Below, piece after piece: positions 7,583-15,443 of a stretch of 44,328 nucleotides of DNA. The notes beneath the pieces were generated by a model. The model was not told where the DNA came from. It made no database searches and worked only from the letters and a program-made list of their open reading frames with translations. The first letter of the stretch is position 1. Each line of letters starts with the position of its first letter. The translations under genes and the position numbers were made by a program. Source of the stretch: Anaerolineae bacterium (GTDB lineage: Bacteria > Chloroflexota > Anaerolineae > 4572-78 > J111); the NCBI GenBank assembly GCA_020433785.1, contig JAGRCC010000129.1, forward strand, positions 1 through 44,328, in the 5' to 3' direction.

Positions 7583-8264
7583 TCACGACCCACAGCGCCG
7601 CCGCCAATTCCGAGCCGATGACCTGCTCATTGCGGCCCAATTTGAGGCGAAGCGGCCCATTAAAGGGCGCGCGGTTGACCAATTCAAATTCAGCGCCGGG
7701 AATAATCCCAATTTCGGCCAGATAGCGCAACTTTTCCGGCTCGCGGGTTTTAACGCGGGTGATTTTACCTCGCTTGCCGGATGGGACCACGGTTAGCGGT
7801 TTATCGCCGATTTCGGGCATGACGCCATCACGCGTTGGAATGGGATCGCCGTGCGGACAGCTAGTGGGATGCCCCATTAACGCATCGATGCGATCTTCCA
7901 GGGTTTGGTTGATCCCTTTTTGGAGGCTATCGGCCTTATCGTGAACCTCATCCCAACCAAATTGCAACACTTCAACCAAAAATCGCTCAACCAGCCGGTG
8001 GCGGCGAATGTTCAGCAGCGCAATGGTCTTGCCGCCGGGGGTCAATTGAATGCCTTTGTAGGGTTGGTGCTCAATCAAGCCGATTTCGTGCATCCGGCGG
8101 GCCATCCGCACCGAAGCCGGGCCGGAGACTCCTAATACTTCGGCCAGTGCGGTGGTACTGACCCAAGCTTCGCCTTGCCCTAACCGGTAAATTTCACCCA
8201 GATAGTCTCGCATCGTATCGCTGACTTTGTCTTCAGGAATGGTCGTTGTCTGATCGCCTAGCAC
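7578..8264 (-). CDS. DtxR/MntR-family metal-dependent transcriptional regulator
   Basis: The product is 228 residues in three parts: a winged-helix DNA-binding domain (about 20-75, ALAEVLGVSGPASVRMARRM), a metal-binding and dimerisation domain (about 76-145, ending CPHGDPIP) and a C-terminal FeoA/SH3-like domain (about 155-226). Such proteins repress uptake or activate storage genes when loaded with Fe(II) or Mn(II). By alignment from memory with DtxR, ancillary ligands are kept (His89, Glu93, His108). The primary-site segment usually containing E-H reads VHDKADSLQK, so the Cys102/Glu105/His106 equivalents are Asp112, Gln115 and Lys116. The GTG start at 8264 follows a GAGGT site by eight bases. 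It is convergent with ferritin and has its own promoter and a palindrome at its 5' end. Confidence 0.92.
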   Translation of the reverse strand: MLGDQTTTIPEDKVSDTMRDYLGEIYRLGQGEAWVSTTALAEVLGVSGPASVRMARRMHEIGLIEHQPYKGIQLTPGGKTIALLNIRRHRLVERFLVEVLQFGWDEVHDKADSLQKGINQTLEDRIDALMGHPTSCPHGDPIPTRDGVMPEIGDKPLTVVPSGKRGKITRVKTREPEKLRYLAEIGIIPGAEFELVNRAPFNGPLRLKLGRNEQVIGSELAAALWVVS

Positions 8265-8289
8265 GTACAGTTACCTCAATCGCGTTTTG

Positions 8290-8307
8290 TATTCTTTATC
8301 AAGAATA
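8290..8307. promoter_or_regulatory. Palindromic operator candidate in the dtxR leader
   Basis: TATTCTT-TATC-AAGAATA is a perfect 7-bp inverted repeat just downstream of the predicted transcription start of the DtxR-type gene. The location suits autorepression; the sequence differs from the classical DtxR box. Confidence 0.45.
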
Positions 8308-8319
8308 GAGTCGATGAGT

Positions 8320-8348
8320 ACTATACCATTGCCCAAAGAATTTGTAAA
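8320..8348 (-). promoter_or_regulatory. Sigma70-type promoter of the dtxR-family gene
   Basis: On the minus strand TTTACA (8348-8343) and TATAGT (8325-8320) have 17-bp spacing. The predicted start is near 8313. Confidence 0.65.
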
Positions 8349-8389
8349 GAAAATACTATAAAAAATAAACAAAGGTAGTGAAATAGATC

Positions 8390-8424
8390 AAAAAACGCGC
8401 CTATCCATTTAATGACAGGCGCGT
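8390..8424 (-). terminator. Leftward intrinsic terminator upstream of the dtxR promoter
   Basis: ACGCGCCT (8395-8402) and AGGCGCGT (8417-8424) form a perfect 8-bp stem with a 14-nt loop. Read on the minus strand the stem ends in a T run (A residues at 8390-8395). No minus-strand gene lies directly upstream, so it probably stops transcripts running leftward from the EPS operon, antisense to the NusG-like gene, before they enter dtxR. Confidence 0.65.
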
Positions 8425-8496
8425 CAGCCATACTCTCTTGGCTTGGCAGTATACGCAACAATTTTACTAGGGTTGGCCGTTGACAGTATGGAAAGT

Positions 8497-8525
8497 TTGA
8501 ACCAGGGATGTTTCACTTGTATAAT
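8497..8525 (+). promoter_or_regulatory. Sigma70-type promoter of the NusG-like gene
   Basis: TTGAAC (8497-8502) and a perfect TATAAT (8520-8525) have 17-bp spacing. The transcript should start near 8532, which rules out the ATG at 8531 as the translation start. Confidence 0.7.
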
Positions 8526-8581
8526 GTAAGATGTTGTTTGGAAGAGAAATCCTTCTAGAACTGAGTACAATAGAGACTATT

Positions 8582-9175
8582 ATGAAAAATTGGTATACTC
8601 TCCACACTAAACCCAACTGTGAATATCAAGTTGCTGAACTATTAAAGGAGTATGGTGTTACAGTCTTTCTACCGGAATTTAACGCAGTTGAGTCGCCTCA
8701 GCAAAACAAGAAAAAACCTCTATTTCCCAGTTATCTATTTATAAAAGTTGACCTTGAGGCGGTAGGGATAGCGACGATACGGTGGACGCCAGGCCTACGT
8801 AGGGTTGTCTCATTTGACGACCGTCCTTTATCCCTGAACGAGGAAGTTATCGACTTTATTCGTTCTCGATTAAAAACAGCGCAACGTGCTCAGAGCCAAC
8901 CCCATCACTTTAAATCCGGCGATCCGGTTTCAATAAAAGAAGGGCCATTTGAAGGCATGGAAGCGATCTTTCATGACGATCAAACTCCAGCCGGGCGTGT
9001 TCAGATTTTATTAAAAATTTTGGGTCAGGTCAACCGGGTAATGATTGATGTTGACGCCCTTGAGGAGGCGCCTCAGCAATCCGCCTCCTCTGAATCATCA
9101 AAACGTTCTCGTCGTTCTCGGGGTCGAGGTCGTTTGATTACGGATAGTAGTATCTCGCGACATAAGGACAGTTAG
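8582..9175 (+). CDS. NusG-like specialised transcription elongation factor (RfaH/LoaP/UpxY type)
   Basis: The product is 197 residues from the ATG at 8582. An in-frame ATG at 8531 is rejected because it coincides with the predicted transcription start. The N-terminal NusG domain begins at once (MKNWYTLHTKPNCEYQVAEL, then FLPEF and KPLFPSYLFIKVDLE, a variant of the NusG core). A KOW domain follows (about 115-165, GDPVSIKEGPFEGMEA). A basic, Ser/Arg-rich tail ends the protein. Specialised NusG paralogues ride on RNA polymerase and prevent early termination in long polysaccharide operons. Adjacency to a 24-kb EPS locus supports that role, though the gene is convergent with the locus rather than leading it. 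The ribosome site is weak (AGAG). The housekeeping nusG would be expected next to secE elsewhere. Confidence 0.85.
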   Translation: MKNWYTLHTKPNCEYQVAELLKEYGVTVFLPEFNAVESPQQNKKKPLFPSYLFIKVDLEAVGIATIRWTPGLRRVVSFDDRPLSLNEEVIDFIRSRLKTAQRAQSQPHHFKSGDPVSIKEGPFEGMEAIFHDDQTPAGRVQILLKILGQVNRVMIDVDALEEAPQQSASSESSKRSRRSRGRGRLITDSSISRHKDS

Positions 9176-9178
9176 GTT

Positions 9179-9300
9179 TTAATTTTTAGACTTTTCTTGC
9201 TGCCTGCTTAGTTCTTGGTTGGATTGAAATTCAGCGTGCGGTTTCTTATGCACCCAATGAAGATAGGTTAGGCGATGGTGATTGTTGTGTTGGAGATGAA
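9179..9300 (-). pseudogene. Remnant of a DDE (IS3/IS481-type) transposase C-terminus
   Basis: One minus-strand frame reads [21 protein letters not shown] followed by QSNQELSRQQEKSKN and a stop. This resembles the usual integrase-core ending (YNxxRLHxxLGYxTPAEF). It overlaps, in another frame, the last residues of the 9246-11867 gene. It shares ATTGAAATTCAGCG (9223-9236) with the second remnant at 17535-17548. The similarity is degenerate and rests on motif spacing. Confidence 0.4.
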
Positions 9301-11867
9301 ATTCTTGGTCTAATGATTGACTGGGACAAGTCTTCACGTGATGAGAATGCATTTTGATCAAGTTCGTGACAGACCTTAAGAATTAGCTCTTGTATATGTT
9401 CAGAAGTCATTTGAGTTCGATTCTGCTTTACCGTGTTAAGGAGGTTTAGTATTGTTCGCTCCGTCTCTCCGACTTCGTTATAATTTGGATGATTAGCCAC
9501 AAAAATCTTTTCTTGCTGAGTCCGGAAGTAAGTTTCTTGTTCCAGGAAGAGATCTTCGCTCAATTTTTCCCCGGGCCGAATACCATTAACTACAATTTCG
9601 ATATCACGGTTGAGTTCCAAACCGGAAAGTTTGATTAGCTCGGTCGCCAGATCCAAAATCTTCACCGGTTGCCCCATATCTAAGACAAATACCTCACCCC
9701 CGTGACCAAGAATGCTGGCCTGAAGTACCAATTGTACCGCTTCGGGAATGGTCATGAAGTACCGACACATATCGGGATGAGTGACTGTCACGGGGCCACC
9801 TGATGCAATTTGTTGTTGAAAAATTGGAACAACACTTCCTCTACTTCCTAAAACATTTCCAAAGCGAACTGACATAAAAGCTCTTTTTGAACGAACGGCA
9901 GAAGATCTAACGAGCAGTTCAGCCATTCGTTTGGTGGCTCCCATAATACTCGTTGGCTTTACAGCTTTATCCGTCGAGATCAGGACAAACCGATCAACGG
10001 TGTATTTTTCAGCAGCCTTTAAAACGTTATATGTACCTTCAACATTATTAAAAACGGCTTCGACAATGCTTGCCTGCATTAAGGGAACATGTTTGTGGGC
10101 GGCCGCGTGAAAAATAATATCCGGGGCAAATTTTTCAACAATTGACTCTACGCCTTCCCTATCTCGGATATCTACAATAACGGGATAAGTTGTTAGGTGG
10201 GGAAAAGTTAGCTTTAAGTTTAGATTGATCTCAAATATACTATTCTCACCGTGGCCCAACAAAATGAGGCACTTTGGTTCAAATTTAGCAAGTTGTCGAC
10301 AAAGTTCACTGCCTATAGACCCCCCTGCACCAGTGATAAGCACTTTGGCCCCATTTATACTCTTGCCAACTACGGTTTGATTTATTACAATTGGGTCTCG
10401 TTTTAAGAGTTTATGAATATCAATCTCAGGAAAGTGACTGATCGTTTTGTGTCCAGCAATTAGTTGATAAATTCCTGGAAGACTAGATGTAGGTAGCCCC
10501 GATTGGGTACACTTAGCAATTAATTCGCGTTGGCGTCTCAAAGGAGCTGAGGGAATTGCAACGAAAATTCGCTGAATCTGATAGTGGCCGATTAAACTAG
10601 GAATATCTTTACTACTTCCTCCAACTGGCAGTCCTTGTATCTGCCTCCCTATTTTAGTAGGATCGTCATCAGCGAAGGCAATGGGCTCCAAGTTCAACTG
10701 GGGATTAGCTCGTAGTTCACGAACAATCATGTTACCGGCTTCTCCAGCCCCGACAATGAGTACGCGACGTCCCCCCATAACTAGACTATGCTGCCGATGC
10801 CAATGATATAGGGCTCGGGTACCAAATCGGAGTCCACCAACAGCCAATCCAGTTAGAAGACCATCGATAAAAGGAACTGCCCTAAACATCGCTAAATTAT
10901 GAGGCTCAAGGATGGGATGCATTGTGAATAGCAAAACAAACACAGTAACAGTCGACAGACTAACCCCAATGATTACCCGTACCAAATCGTTTACACCCGC
11001 ATAGCGCCAGTAACGATCGTAAAATCTTACCTTATAAAAGATAGGAATTTTAATAACCAATGAAAAAACGGTATAAAACACAAGCGCGTGTCTATATTGC
11101 GGCCACCACCCTATCCCATCTAGTCGTAAGGTCAAAGCCAGAAGCGGAGTAATCAGTAGAACTGACACATCTATCAGAAAGAAATGTCGATTCCTCAAGT
11201 TTAGTATAATGTTCAGGATAGCATTGCCGTTGAAAACGGCTGTTATCGTCTCCAGTATAAGGGCTATATCCGACCAAAAGGTTCTTCGTTTTAGATAAGC
11301 TAAGTCTGCAGCCAATTTTCGCGGCATAATCTGCTCACGGTATGTCTTGACGGGATAATCACCCTTCAAAAGCTGCTCTTCTTCTCGATGGTGACGCGAA
11401 GCCGGACTGGTCAACCCTGGTCGGGCGTTCAAAATTTCACGTTGCTCCAATGTATATAGAGCTACATAATGCGGATCTTCCGGACGTGGCCCTACAATGC
11501 TCATATCTCCCTTTACAACATTGATCAATTGGGGTAGCTCGTCTAACTTAGTACGACGTAAAAAACGCCCAACGGGTGTAATTCGAGGATCATTACCGAC
11601 GGTAATTTTGGGTCCCAGCTGATCTGCATTGGGATACATCGTTCGAAATTTATACAGGTCAAAAATACACCCCCCCAGACCAACCCGCTTTGCAACATAA
11701 AAAATATGACCGTTGGAACTAATCTTGATGATCAAGCTAATTATTAGAAACACCGGCGCTAAGCATATTAGACCTATTGTTGCACTAATTAGATCAAAAG
11801 CTCTGGTGGCAAGTGATGTACTTAATTTCGTTCGTTCTACTTGCCCACTCTTAGTTACGCTTTCCAT
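9246..11867 (-). CDS. Fused undecaprenyl-phosphate sugar transferase and CapD/PglF-type nucleotide-sugar 4,6-dehydratase
   Basis: The product is 873 residues, two enzymes in one chain. Residues 17-215 are a bacterial sugar transferase (WcaJ/EpsL type) with a membrane hairpin (26-48), KFRTM (73-77), [18 protein letters not shown] (106-123) and SIVGPRP. This part loads a sugar phosphate onto undecaprenyl phosphate. Residues 228-345 give four membrane segments, 368-440 a first Rossmann fold (GAGEAG at 373-378), and 508-790 a dehydratase SDR fold (GAGGSIGSE at 513-521, [16 protein letters not shown] at 631-646 with Met in place of the usual Tyr, as in PglF/CapD). The second part makes UDP-4-keto-6-deoxy sugars from UDP-GlcNAc. 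The tail after about 830 is low in complexity and lies over transposase-like DNA. It overlaps the preceding aminotransferase gene by 17 bases, so translation is probably coupled. Confidence 0.92.
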   Translation of the reverse strand: MESVTKSGQVERTKLSTSLATRAFDLISATIGLICLAPVFLIISLIIKISSNGHIFYVAKRVGLGGCIFDLYKFRTMYPNADQLGPKITVGNDPRITPVGRFLRRTKLDELPQLINVVKGDMSIVGPRPEDPHYVALYTLEQREILNARPGLTSPASRHHREEEQLLKGDYPVKTYREQIMPRKLAADLAYLKRRTFWSDIALILETITAVFNGNAILNIILNLRNRHFFLIDVSVLLITPLLALTLRLDGIGWWPQYRHALVFYTVFSLVIKIPIFYKVRFYDRYWRYAGVNDLVRVIIGVSLSTVTVFVLLFTMHPILEPHNLAMFRAVPFIDGLLTGLAVGGLRFGTRALYHWHRQHSLVMGGRRVLIVGAGEAGNMIVRELRANPQLNLEPIAFADDDPTKIGRQIQGLPVGGSSKDIPSLIGHYQIQRIFVAIPSAPLRRQRELIAKCTQSGLPTSSLPGIYQLIAGHKTISHFPEIDIHKLLKRDPIVINQTVVGKSINGAKVLITGAGGSIGSELCRQLAKFEPKCLILLGHGENSIFEINLNLKLTFPHLTTYPVIVDIRDREGVESIVEKFAPDIIFHAAAHKHVPLMQASIVEAVFNNVEGTYNVLKAAEKYTVDRFVLISTDKAVKPTSIMGATKRMAELLVRSSAVRSKRAFMSVRFGNVLGSRGSVVPIFQQQIASGGPVTVTHPDMCRYFMTIPEAVQLVLQASILGHGGEVFVLDMGQPVKILDLATELIKLSGLELNRDIEIVVNGIRPGEKLSEDLFLEQETYFRTQQEKIFVANHPNYNEVGETERTILNLLNTVKQNRTQMTSEHIQELILKVCHELDQNAFSSREDLSQSIIRPRISSPTQQSPSPNLSSLGA

Positions 11868-13050
11868 GACTCACAACCTCCTGTACGCTACTGATGACAT
11901 CATTGACATCTTTGTCGCTCATTTTCGAATAGATAGGCAATGAGACGACTCGCTGAAATTCTTTATAGGCCACCGGAAAATCCAATGGATTGTAAGCATA
12001 AGTGTTTCGATAGTAAGGATGTAAATGTAAGGGAATAAAGTGGACACTTGTCCCGATATTACGTACTTTGAGCGCTTCAATAAATTGACTACGGGAAATG
12101 TTCAGCTTATCCAGATTTAATCGTAAAATGTAAAGATGCCAGGCATGTTGACAGTCATTTCGATCCGCCGGAATTTGTAACCCAGGTAGATTGCAGAAGG
12201 TCTGATTGTACTGAGCCGCAATTTCTTGGCGCCGCAACCACATCTGATCTATTTTACGTAGCTGAGCCAAGCCCATAGCAGCAGAAATGTCTGTCATGTT
12301 ATACTTGTAGCCGGGAGCGACGATTTCATAGTACCAGGACCCTTCAGCCGTATACCGCTTCCAGGCATCTTTACTAATTCCATGCAGTGACATCATACGG
12401 CAGCGCTCGGCTAGAAGTTCGTTATCGGTACAGATCATGCCACCTTCACCGGTAGTAATAGTCTTGGTTGCATAGAAAGAGAAACAGGTAAAACGTAAAA
12501 CTTGATGCTTGATACTTGACGTGTCCGTATTCAAATCCTGGCCGATAAAGCAATCCTGATATTTGGCGGGGAGAGCGTGAGCTGCATCTTCAATCACTGC
12601 TAGATTGTACCTAGCAGCAATGTCATAAATGGCATTCAGTTCGACCGGCAAGCCAGCAATGTGAACCGGAATTATAGCTTTGGTCCGCTTAGTAATGGCC
12701 GCCTCAATAAGCTCCGGATTGATATTAAGATCAATTGGACTCACATCAACAAAAACCGGTTTTGCTCCGAAATATTGGATAACCTCGGCCGTGGCAGCAA
12801 ACGTGTAGGGTGTGGTAATAATCTCGTCACCTTGTTTGAGACCAATGGCCTCTAGGGCTAAGTGCATGGCCGCTGTACAGGAATTGACCGCAATAGCGTG
12901 TTTGGCCCCAACGGCCAGAGCAAATTGGCTCTCAAACTTCTTAGTCTTAGGACCTGTCGTAACCCAACCTGATTGAAGCGCCTCGACTATTTCATTGATC
13001 TCGGCTTCATCAGTATCTGGAAGAGCAAAGGGAAGAAATGATAATCTCAT
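11851..13050 (-). CDS. DegT/DnrJ/EryC1/StrS-family PLP-dependent sugar aminotransferase
   Basis: The product is 399 residues of normal length. The PLP lysine is Lys196 in SFYATKTITTGEGG, and Asp155 in VIEDAAHA contacts the cofactor ring. The N-terminus has GWVTTGPKTKKFE. The family converts 4-keto (or 3-keto) nucleotide sugars to amino sugars. Together with the 4,6-dehydratase encoded downstream it fits a PglF/PglE-type route to a 4-amino-4,6-dideoxy sugar (bacillosamine-like precursor), an inference from context. Residues about 170-188, between the PLP Asp and Lys segments, form a polar loop longer than in many members and are encoded by heptamer repeats (12501-12521). No clear SD site precedes the ATG at 13050. 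It is the first gene after a 414-base gap, so a separate promoter is possible. Confidence 0.93.
   Translation of the reverse strand: MRLSFLPFALPDTDEAEINEIVEALQSGWVTTGPKTKKFESQFALAVGAKHAIAVNSCTAAMHLALEAIGLKQGDEIITTPYTFAATAEVIQYFGAKPVFVDVSPIDLNINPELIEAAITKRTKAIIPVHIAGLPVELNAIYDIAARYNLAVIEDAAHALPAKYQDCFIGQDLNTDTSSIKHQVLRFTCFSFYATKTITTGEGGMICTDNELLAERCRMMSLHGISKDAWKRYTAEGSWYYEIVAPGYKYNMTDISAAMGLAQLRKIDQMWLRRQEIAAQYNQTFCNLPGLQIPADRNDCQHAWHLYILRLNLDKLNISRSQFIEALKVRNIGTSVHFIPLHLHPYYRNTYAYNPLDFPVAYKEFQRVVSLPIYSKMSDKDVNDVISSVQEVVSHGKRN
12501..12521. repeat. Three tandem heptamers inside the aminotransferase gene
   Basis: CTTGATG, CTTGATA and CTTGACG follow one another without gap. They encode part of the loop just before the catalytic-lysine strand, and the frame stays open. 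Confidence 0.6.
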
Positions 13051-13464
13051 AATTTATTGTCTATGTTTGTGCTTAGTTAAGGTTTGAATACTATGTACCC
13101 AAGTTCACCGACGTTGATACCCGGAAACTGGGATCTGAATACCAATCTAACGATCAGCCATATGGCATCCATCAAAATACAGTGACTAGTCAGGACTTAA
13201 ATGAGATTAGGTTTGGACCAAAATCTCAGACACTTCTTAAAAAGCTGTGGAAGGGAAGAGGTTTGTTCAATATTGGCACCTTTATAAAAAGGCAAGAGAA
13301 GTCGGCCCCATACAAGATCGAGGCCTGGGCCGGTACATATTTAGACGTGCTATACTGTATAACACGAATCTAATAAATTTAGAGGTCTCGCAATATTCAT
13401 TTCAAATAGGTCGGGGGAACTCACTACAGAAATGGTAATCAGACGAATTGTCGTAGATTGACAA
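13051..13464. other. Intergenic region, no gene recognised; one 21-bp imperfect palindrome
   Basis: Short open frames here (for example 13182-13373, plus strand) have no recognisable content and no convincing ribosome site. CGTGCTATA (13346-13354) and TATAACACG (13358-13366) form an imperfect palindrome (8 of 9 pairs) around CTG that could be an operator. I see no strong minus-strand promoter for the aminotransferase gene, though one is expected here. Confidence 0.4.
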
Positions 13465-14445
13465 CTAATTCTTTAAGGACAATTTCGCCATTACCGGCAA
13501 ATGATCGGAACCACCAGAGGTAGCTAATGTACCCGCTTGTTGCACAACAAAGTGATGACTATAAAAAATGTGATCAATCCGCACTAAAGGACCGACGGTA
13601 TGGAATTGGACGAACAGGCGGCACTTAAAATCGAGCGATGGGGTGGGGAGGGTAAAACCAAAACCCTAGCCGGCATCCTGGTAGGCGCTATTTAGATATT
13701 GAACCATCCATTGATATGTTTTTGATTGATCTTTTAAATTGAAATCTCCTCCTACCATCAAAGGGCCATTAACCTGGCGCATTGCTTCAATCAAGGCTTA
13801 AAATTCCCACACTTGCTGCCACTGGTGTGGCTGACTGGTATGTACGTTCCAGACCAAGATTGTTTCCTGAGGCAGATGCAATTCTACTCGTTGAACACAA
13901 CCCTCTGGAATGATGCTCAATGCGGTGAGCGGGTAGCAACTGATAATAACTTGATCAATAGTTTGGGCATAAGTTATGTGAAAGTCACTGGTTGGATAAA
14001 GGTCAACTAGCTCATGCTGAAGAACTTCGAATAATTCTGGCTCGACTTCTTGCAGAAGGATCAAGTCAGGCCGGATTTGGCGAATTATTTGAACCACCGC
14101 CGAAGTTTGCTGGTTGTCAGAGCAAACGCTGTAACTCATCACTTTAATAGGTGCGCTTCTGACCAGTTCTGATGAAACAAAGCGCGGTATGAACAGTGGG
14201 AAAAAGGGCCAACCCAGAATTAGAAGCAAGAAGAATGCACTTAGCCATTGTAGGTTTGGACCAACAACCAAACCGGTTACTAGCAAAACTAACGTCGTAA
14301 CAGCCAATAGCCATGGAGTAAAATTGTTCACCAGTTGGATCGGGTACAGCTGGTTTTCTGGCCTCCAGCGCAGCAAATACCATATCAGCAACCCTGCTGC
14401 TAAAAACAGCAGCCCTAAATTGAGGAACTTATCAATTCCATGCAC
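13465..14445 (-). pseudogene. Endonuclease/exonuclease/phosphatase-family membrane protein, broken by two in-frame stops
   Basis: The frame from ATG 14445 runs 215 codons to a TAA at 13798-13800, but the same frame continues with family sequence (ALIEAMRQVNGP, then GGDFNLKDQS) to a TAG at 13666-13668. It then goes on with VGPLVRIDHIFYSHHF and GGSDHLPVMAKL to a final TAG at 13465-13467. The whole is 327 codons, a normal length. N-terminal membrane segments (about 8-25, 43-62, 67-85) precede the catalytic domain (KVMSYSV, DLILLQEVEP, GGDFN, SDHLPV). Each stop is one transition from the expected residue (CAA to TAA; TGG to TAG). No frameshift is seen. The Asn usual in the first EEP motif is Ser (YSV). 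Likely a recent pseudogene; readthrough or a sequencing problem are alternatives. Confidence 0.8.
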
Positions 14446-14539
14446 AACTATCCTATTGAATTACTTAATGCATCCTGGATCAACATTTAACTTAAACAAA
14501 TTTATAGATCAGCCATAGAAAACGGCTGTCAAATAATTT

Positions 14540-15439
14540 TCATATCAATTCTAACCTTTCCAGAACTTGATCAAACCGGCCAAACGGTAACCGGGTCAAA
14601 AGGTTGCGGATACGAGTTACAAAAGAGCGACGGCCAATACCTTGCATAAATCGAAAACTTAGCCCAGCTTGATGACGATAATCATCCAATTCACCCGTAC
14701 TAAATTCATAGGGATGGCAATAAATGATGGCTGGTCTTGAGCTTGTCGTAACATCGTTTAAGATACGTTCAATAATAGCTGAGGGAATAAGACGAAAATA
14801 TCCCCCACCCGCAATTGGAAAACGAAACTTTCCCATTGTCCAGACTGCTACTGGAACTTCCAGGATGCTTGCGCCATTGGCTAAGAGGAGATGATGAGGC
14901 ATAACCTCCCAGTTAGCAATACCATAACGATGAGTACGCATAGGAAAGATAGACGAGTCTATCTCAAATCCATTCTCGACTAACACTTCAAAAGCCCAAA
15001 GATTCTCATTGAGAATTGAGAAATCTGGCGCTCTAAAGGCTGTCACCTGCACCCCACAGGCATCCTCTATGGTTTTCCGGCCCCATTCCAGTTCGGTCTG
15101 AAGCGCTTGCCGGCCCATTTTATACAGCGGCCGGTGGCTATAGCCATGTGATTGAATCTCATGGCCTTCGGCCAGTAGAGTCTGTAATAATTGCGGGAAG
15201 GTTTCCGCAACACGCCCTTGGACAAAAAAAGTTGCTTTGACCTGGTAATCGTCAAGTACGGCCAATACTCGTTCTGTATTTCGAACTACTCGTTCTGTGA
15301 TCGGCGCATCAAAATCGATATTGGCTTGATACCAATCCTCAACATCTACTGTAAAGGCACAGAGTGGCGTTTGATTACTAGCTGAAACGGCCTTTTCTCC
15401 ATGGTCACATGGCTGAATAAAGATGGGATATTGCTCCAT
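14540..15439 (-). CDS. NodB-type polysaccharide deacetylase (PEP-CTERM/XrtA-locus type with DUF3473)
   Basis: The product is 299 residues. The NodB core includes TVDVEDW (30-36, catalytic and metal Asp), SHGYSH (97-102, metal His98 and His102) and FRAPDFS (135-141). The C-terminal part (WTMGKFRFPIAGGGYFRL, IIYCHPYEF) matches the DUF3473 extension of deacetylases found in exosortase-linked EPS clusters. It would remove N-acetyl groups from the polysaccharide or its precursors. No exosortase or PEP-CTERM substrate is in the window. There is no signal peptide. It starts four bases after the GT2 gene stop; the AAGGAG in the GT2 end is rather far (about 16 nt) from the ATG. Confidence 0.9.
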   Translation of the reverse strand: MEQYPIFIQPCDHGEKAVSASNQTPLCAFTVDVEDWYQANIDFDAPITERVVRNTERVLAVLDDYQVKATFFVQGRVAETFPQLLQTLLAEGHEIQSHGYSHRPLYKMGRQALQTELEWGRKTIEDACGVQVTAFRAPDFSILNENLWAFEVLVENGFEIDSSIFPMRTHRYGIANWEVMPHHLLLANGASILEVPVAVWTMGKFRFPIAGGGYFRLIPSAIIERILNDVTTSSRPAIIYCHPYEFSTGELDDYRHQAGLSFRFMQGIGRRSFVTRIRNLLTRLPFGRFDQVLERLELI

Positions 15440-15443
15440 ACGA

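Noticed and set aside
7540..7583. CRISPR-like array
   Set aside because: Units are 9 bp without spacers; no CRISPR array or cas gene was seen in the window.
8480..8485. Perfect TTGACA upstream of the NusG-like gene
   Set aside because: It is 34 bp from the TATAAT, too far; TTGAAC at 8497 has the correct 17-bp spacing.
8531..8581. Upstream ATG extending the NusG-like protein by 17 residues
   Set aside because: It coincides with the predicted transcription start, and the NusG domain begins exactly at the ATG at 8582.
13189..13199. Second copy of the MITE-like terminus (GTCAGGACTTA)
   Set aside because: Only 11 bases match and there is no inverted partner. A similar match at 17221 lies inside a conserved coding segment, so chance is likely.
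13182..13438. Two small plus-strand ORFs in the EPS intergenic gap
   Set aside because: They overlap each other in different frames, lack convincing ribosome sites and contain no conserved motif.
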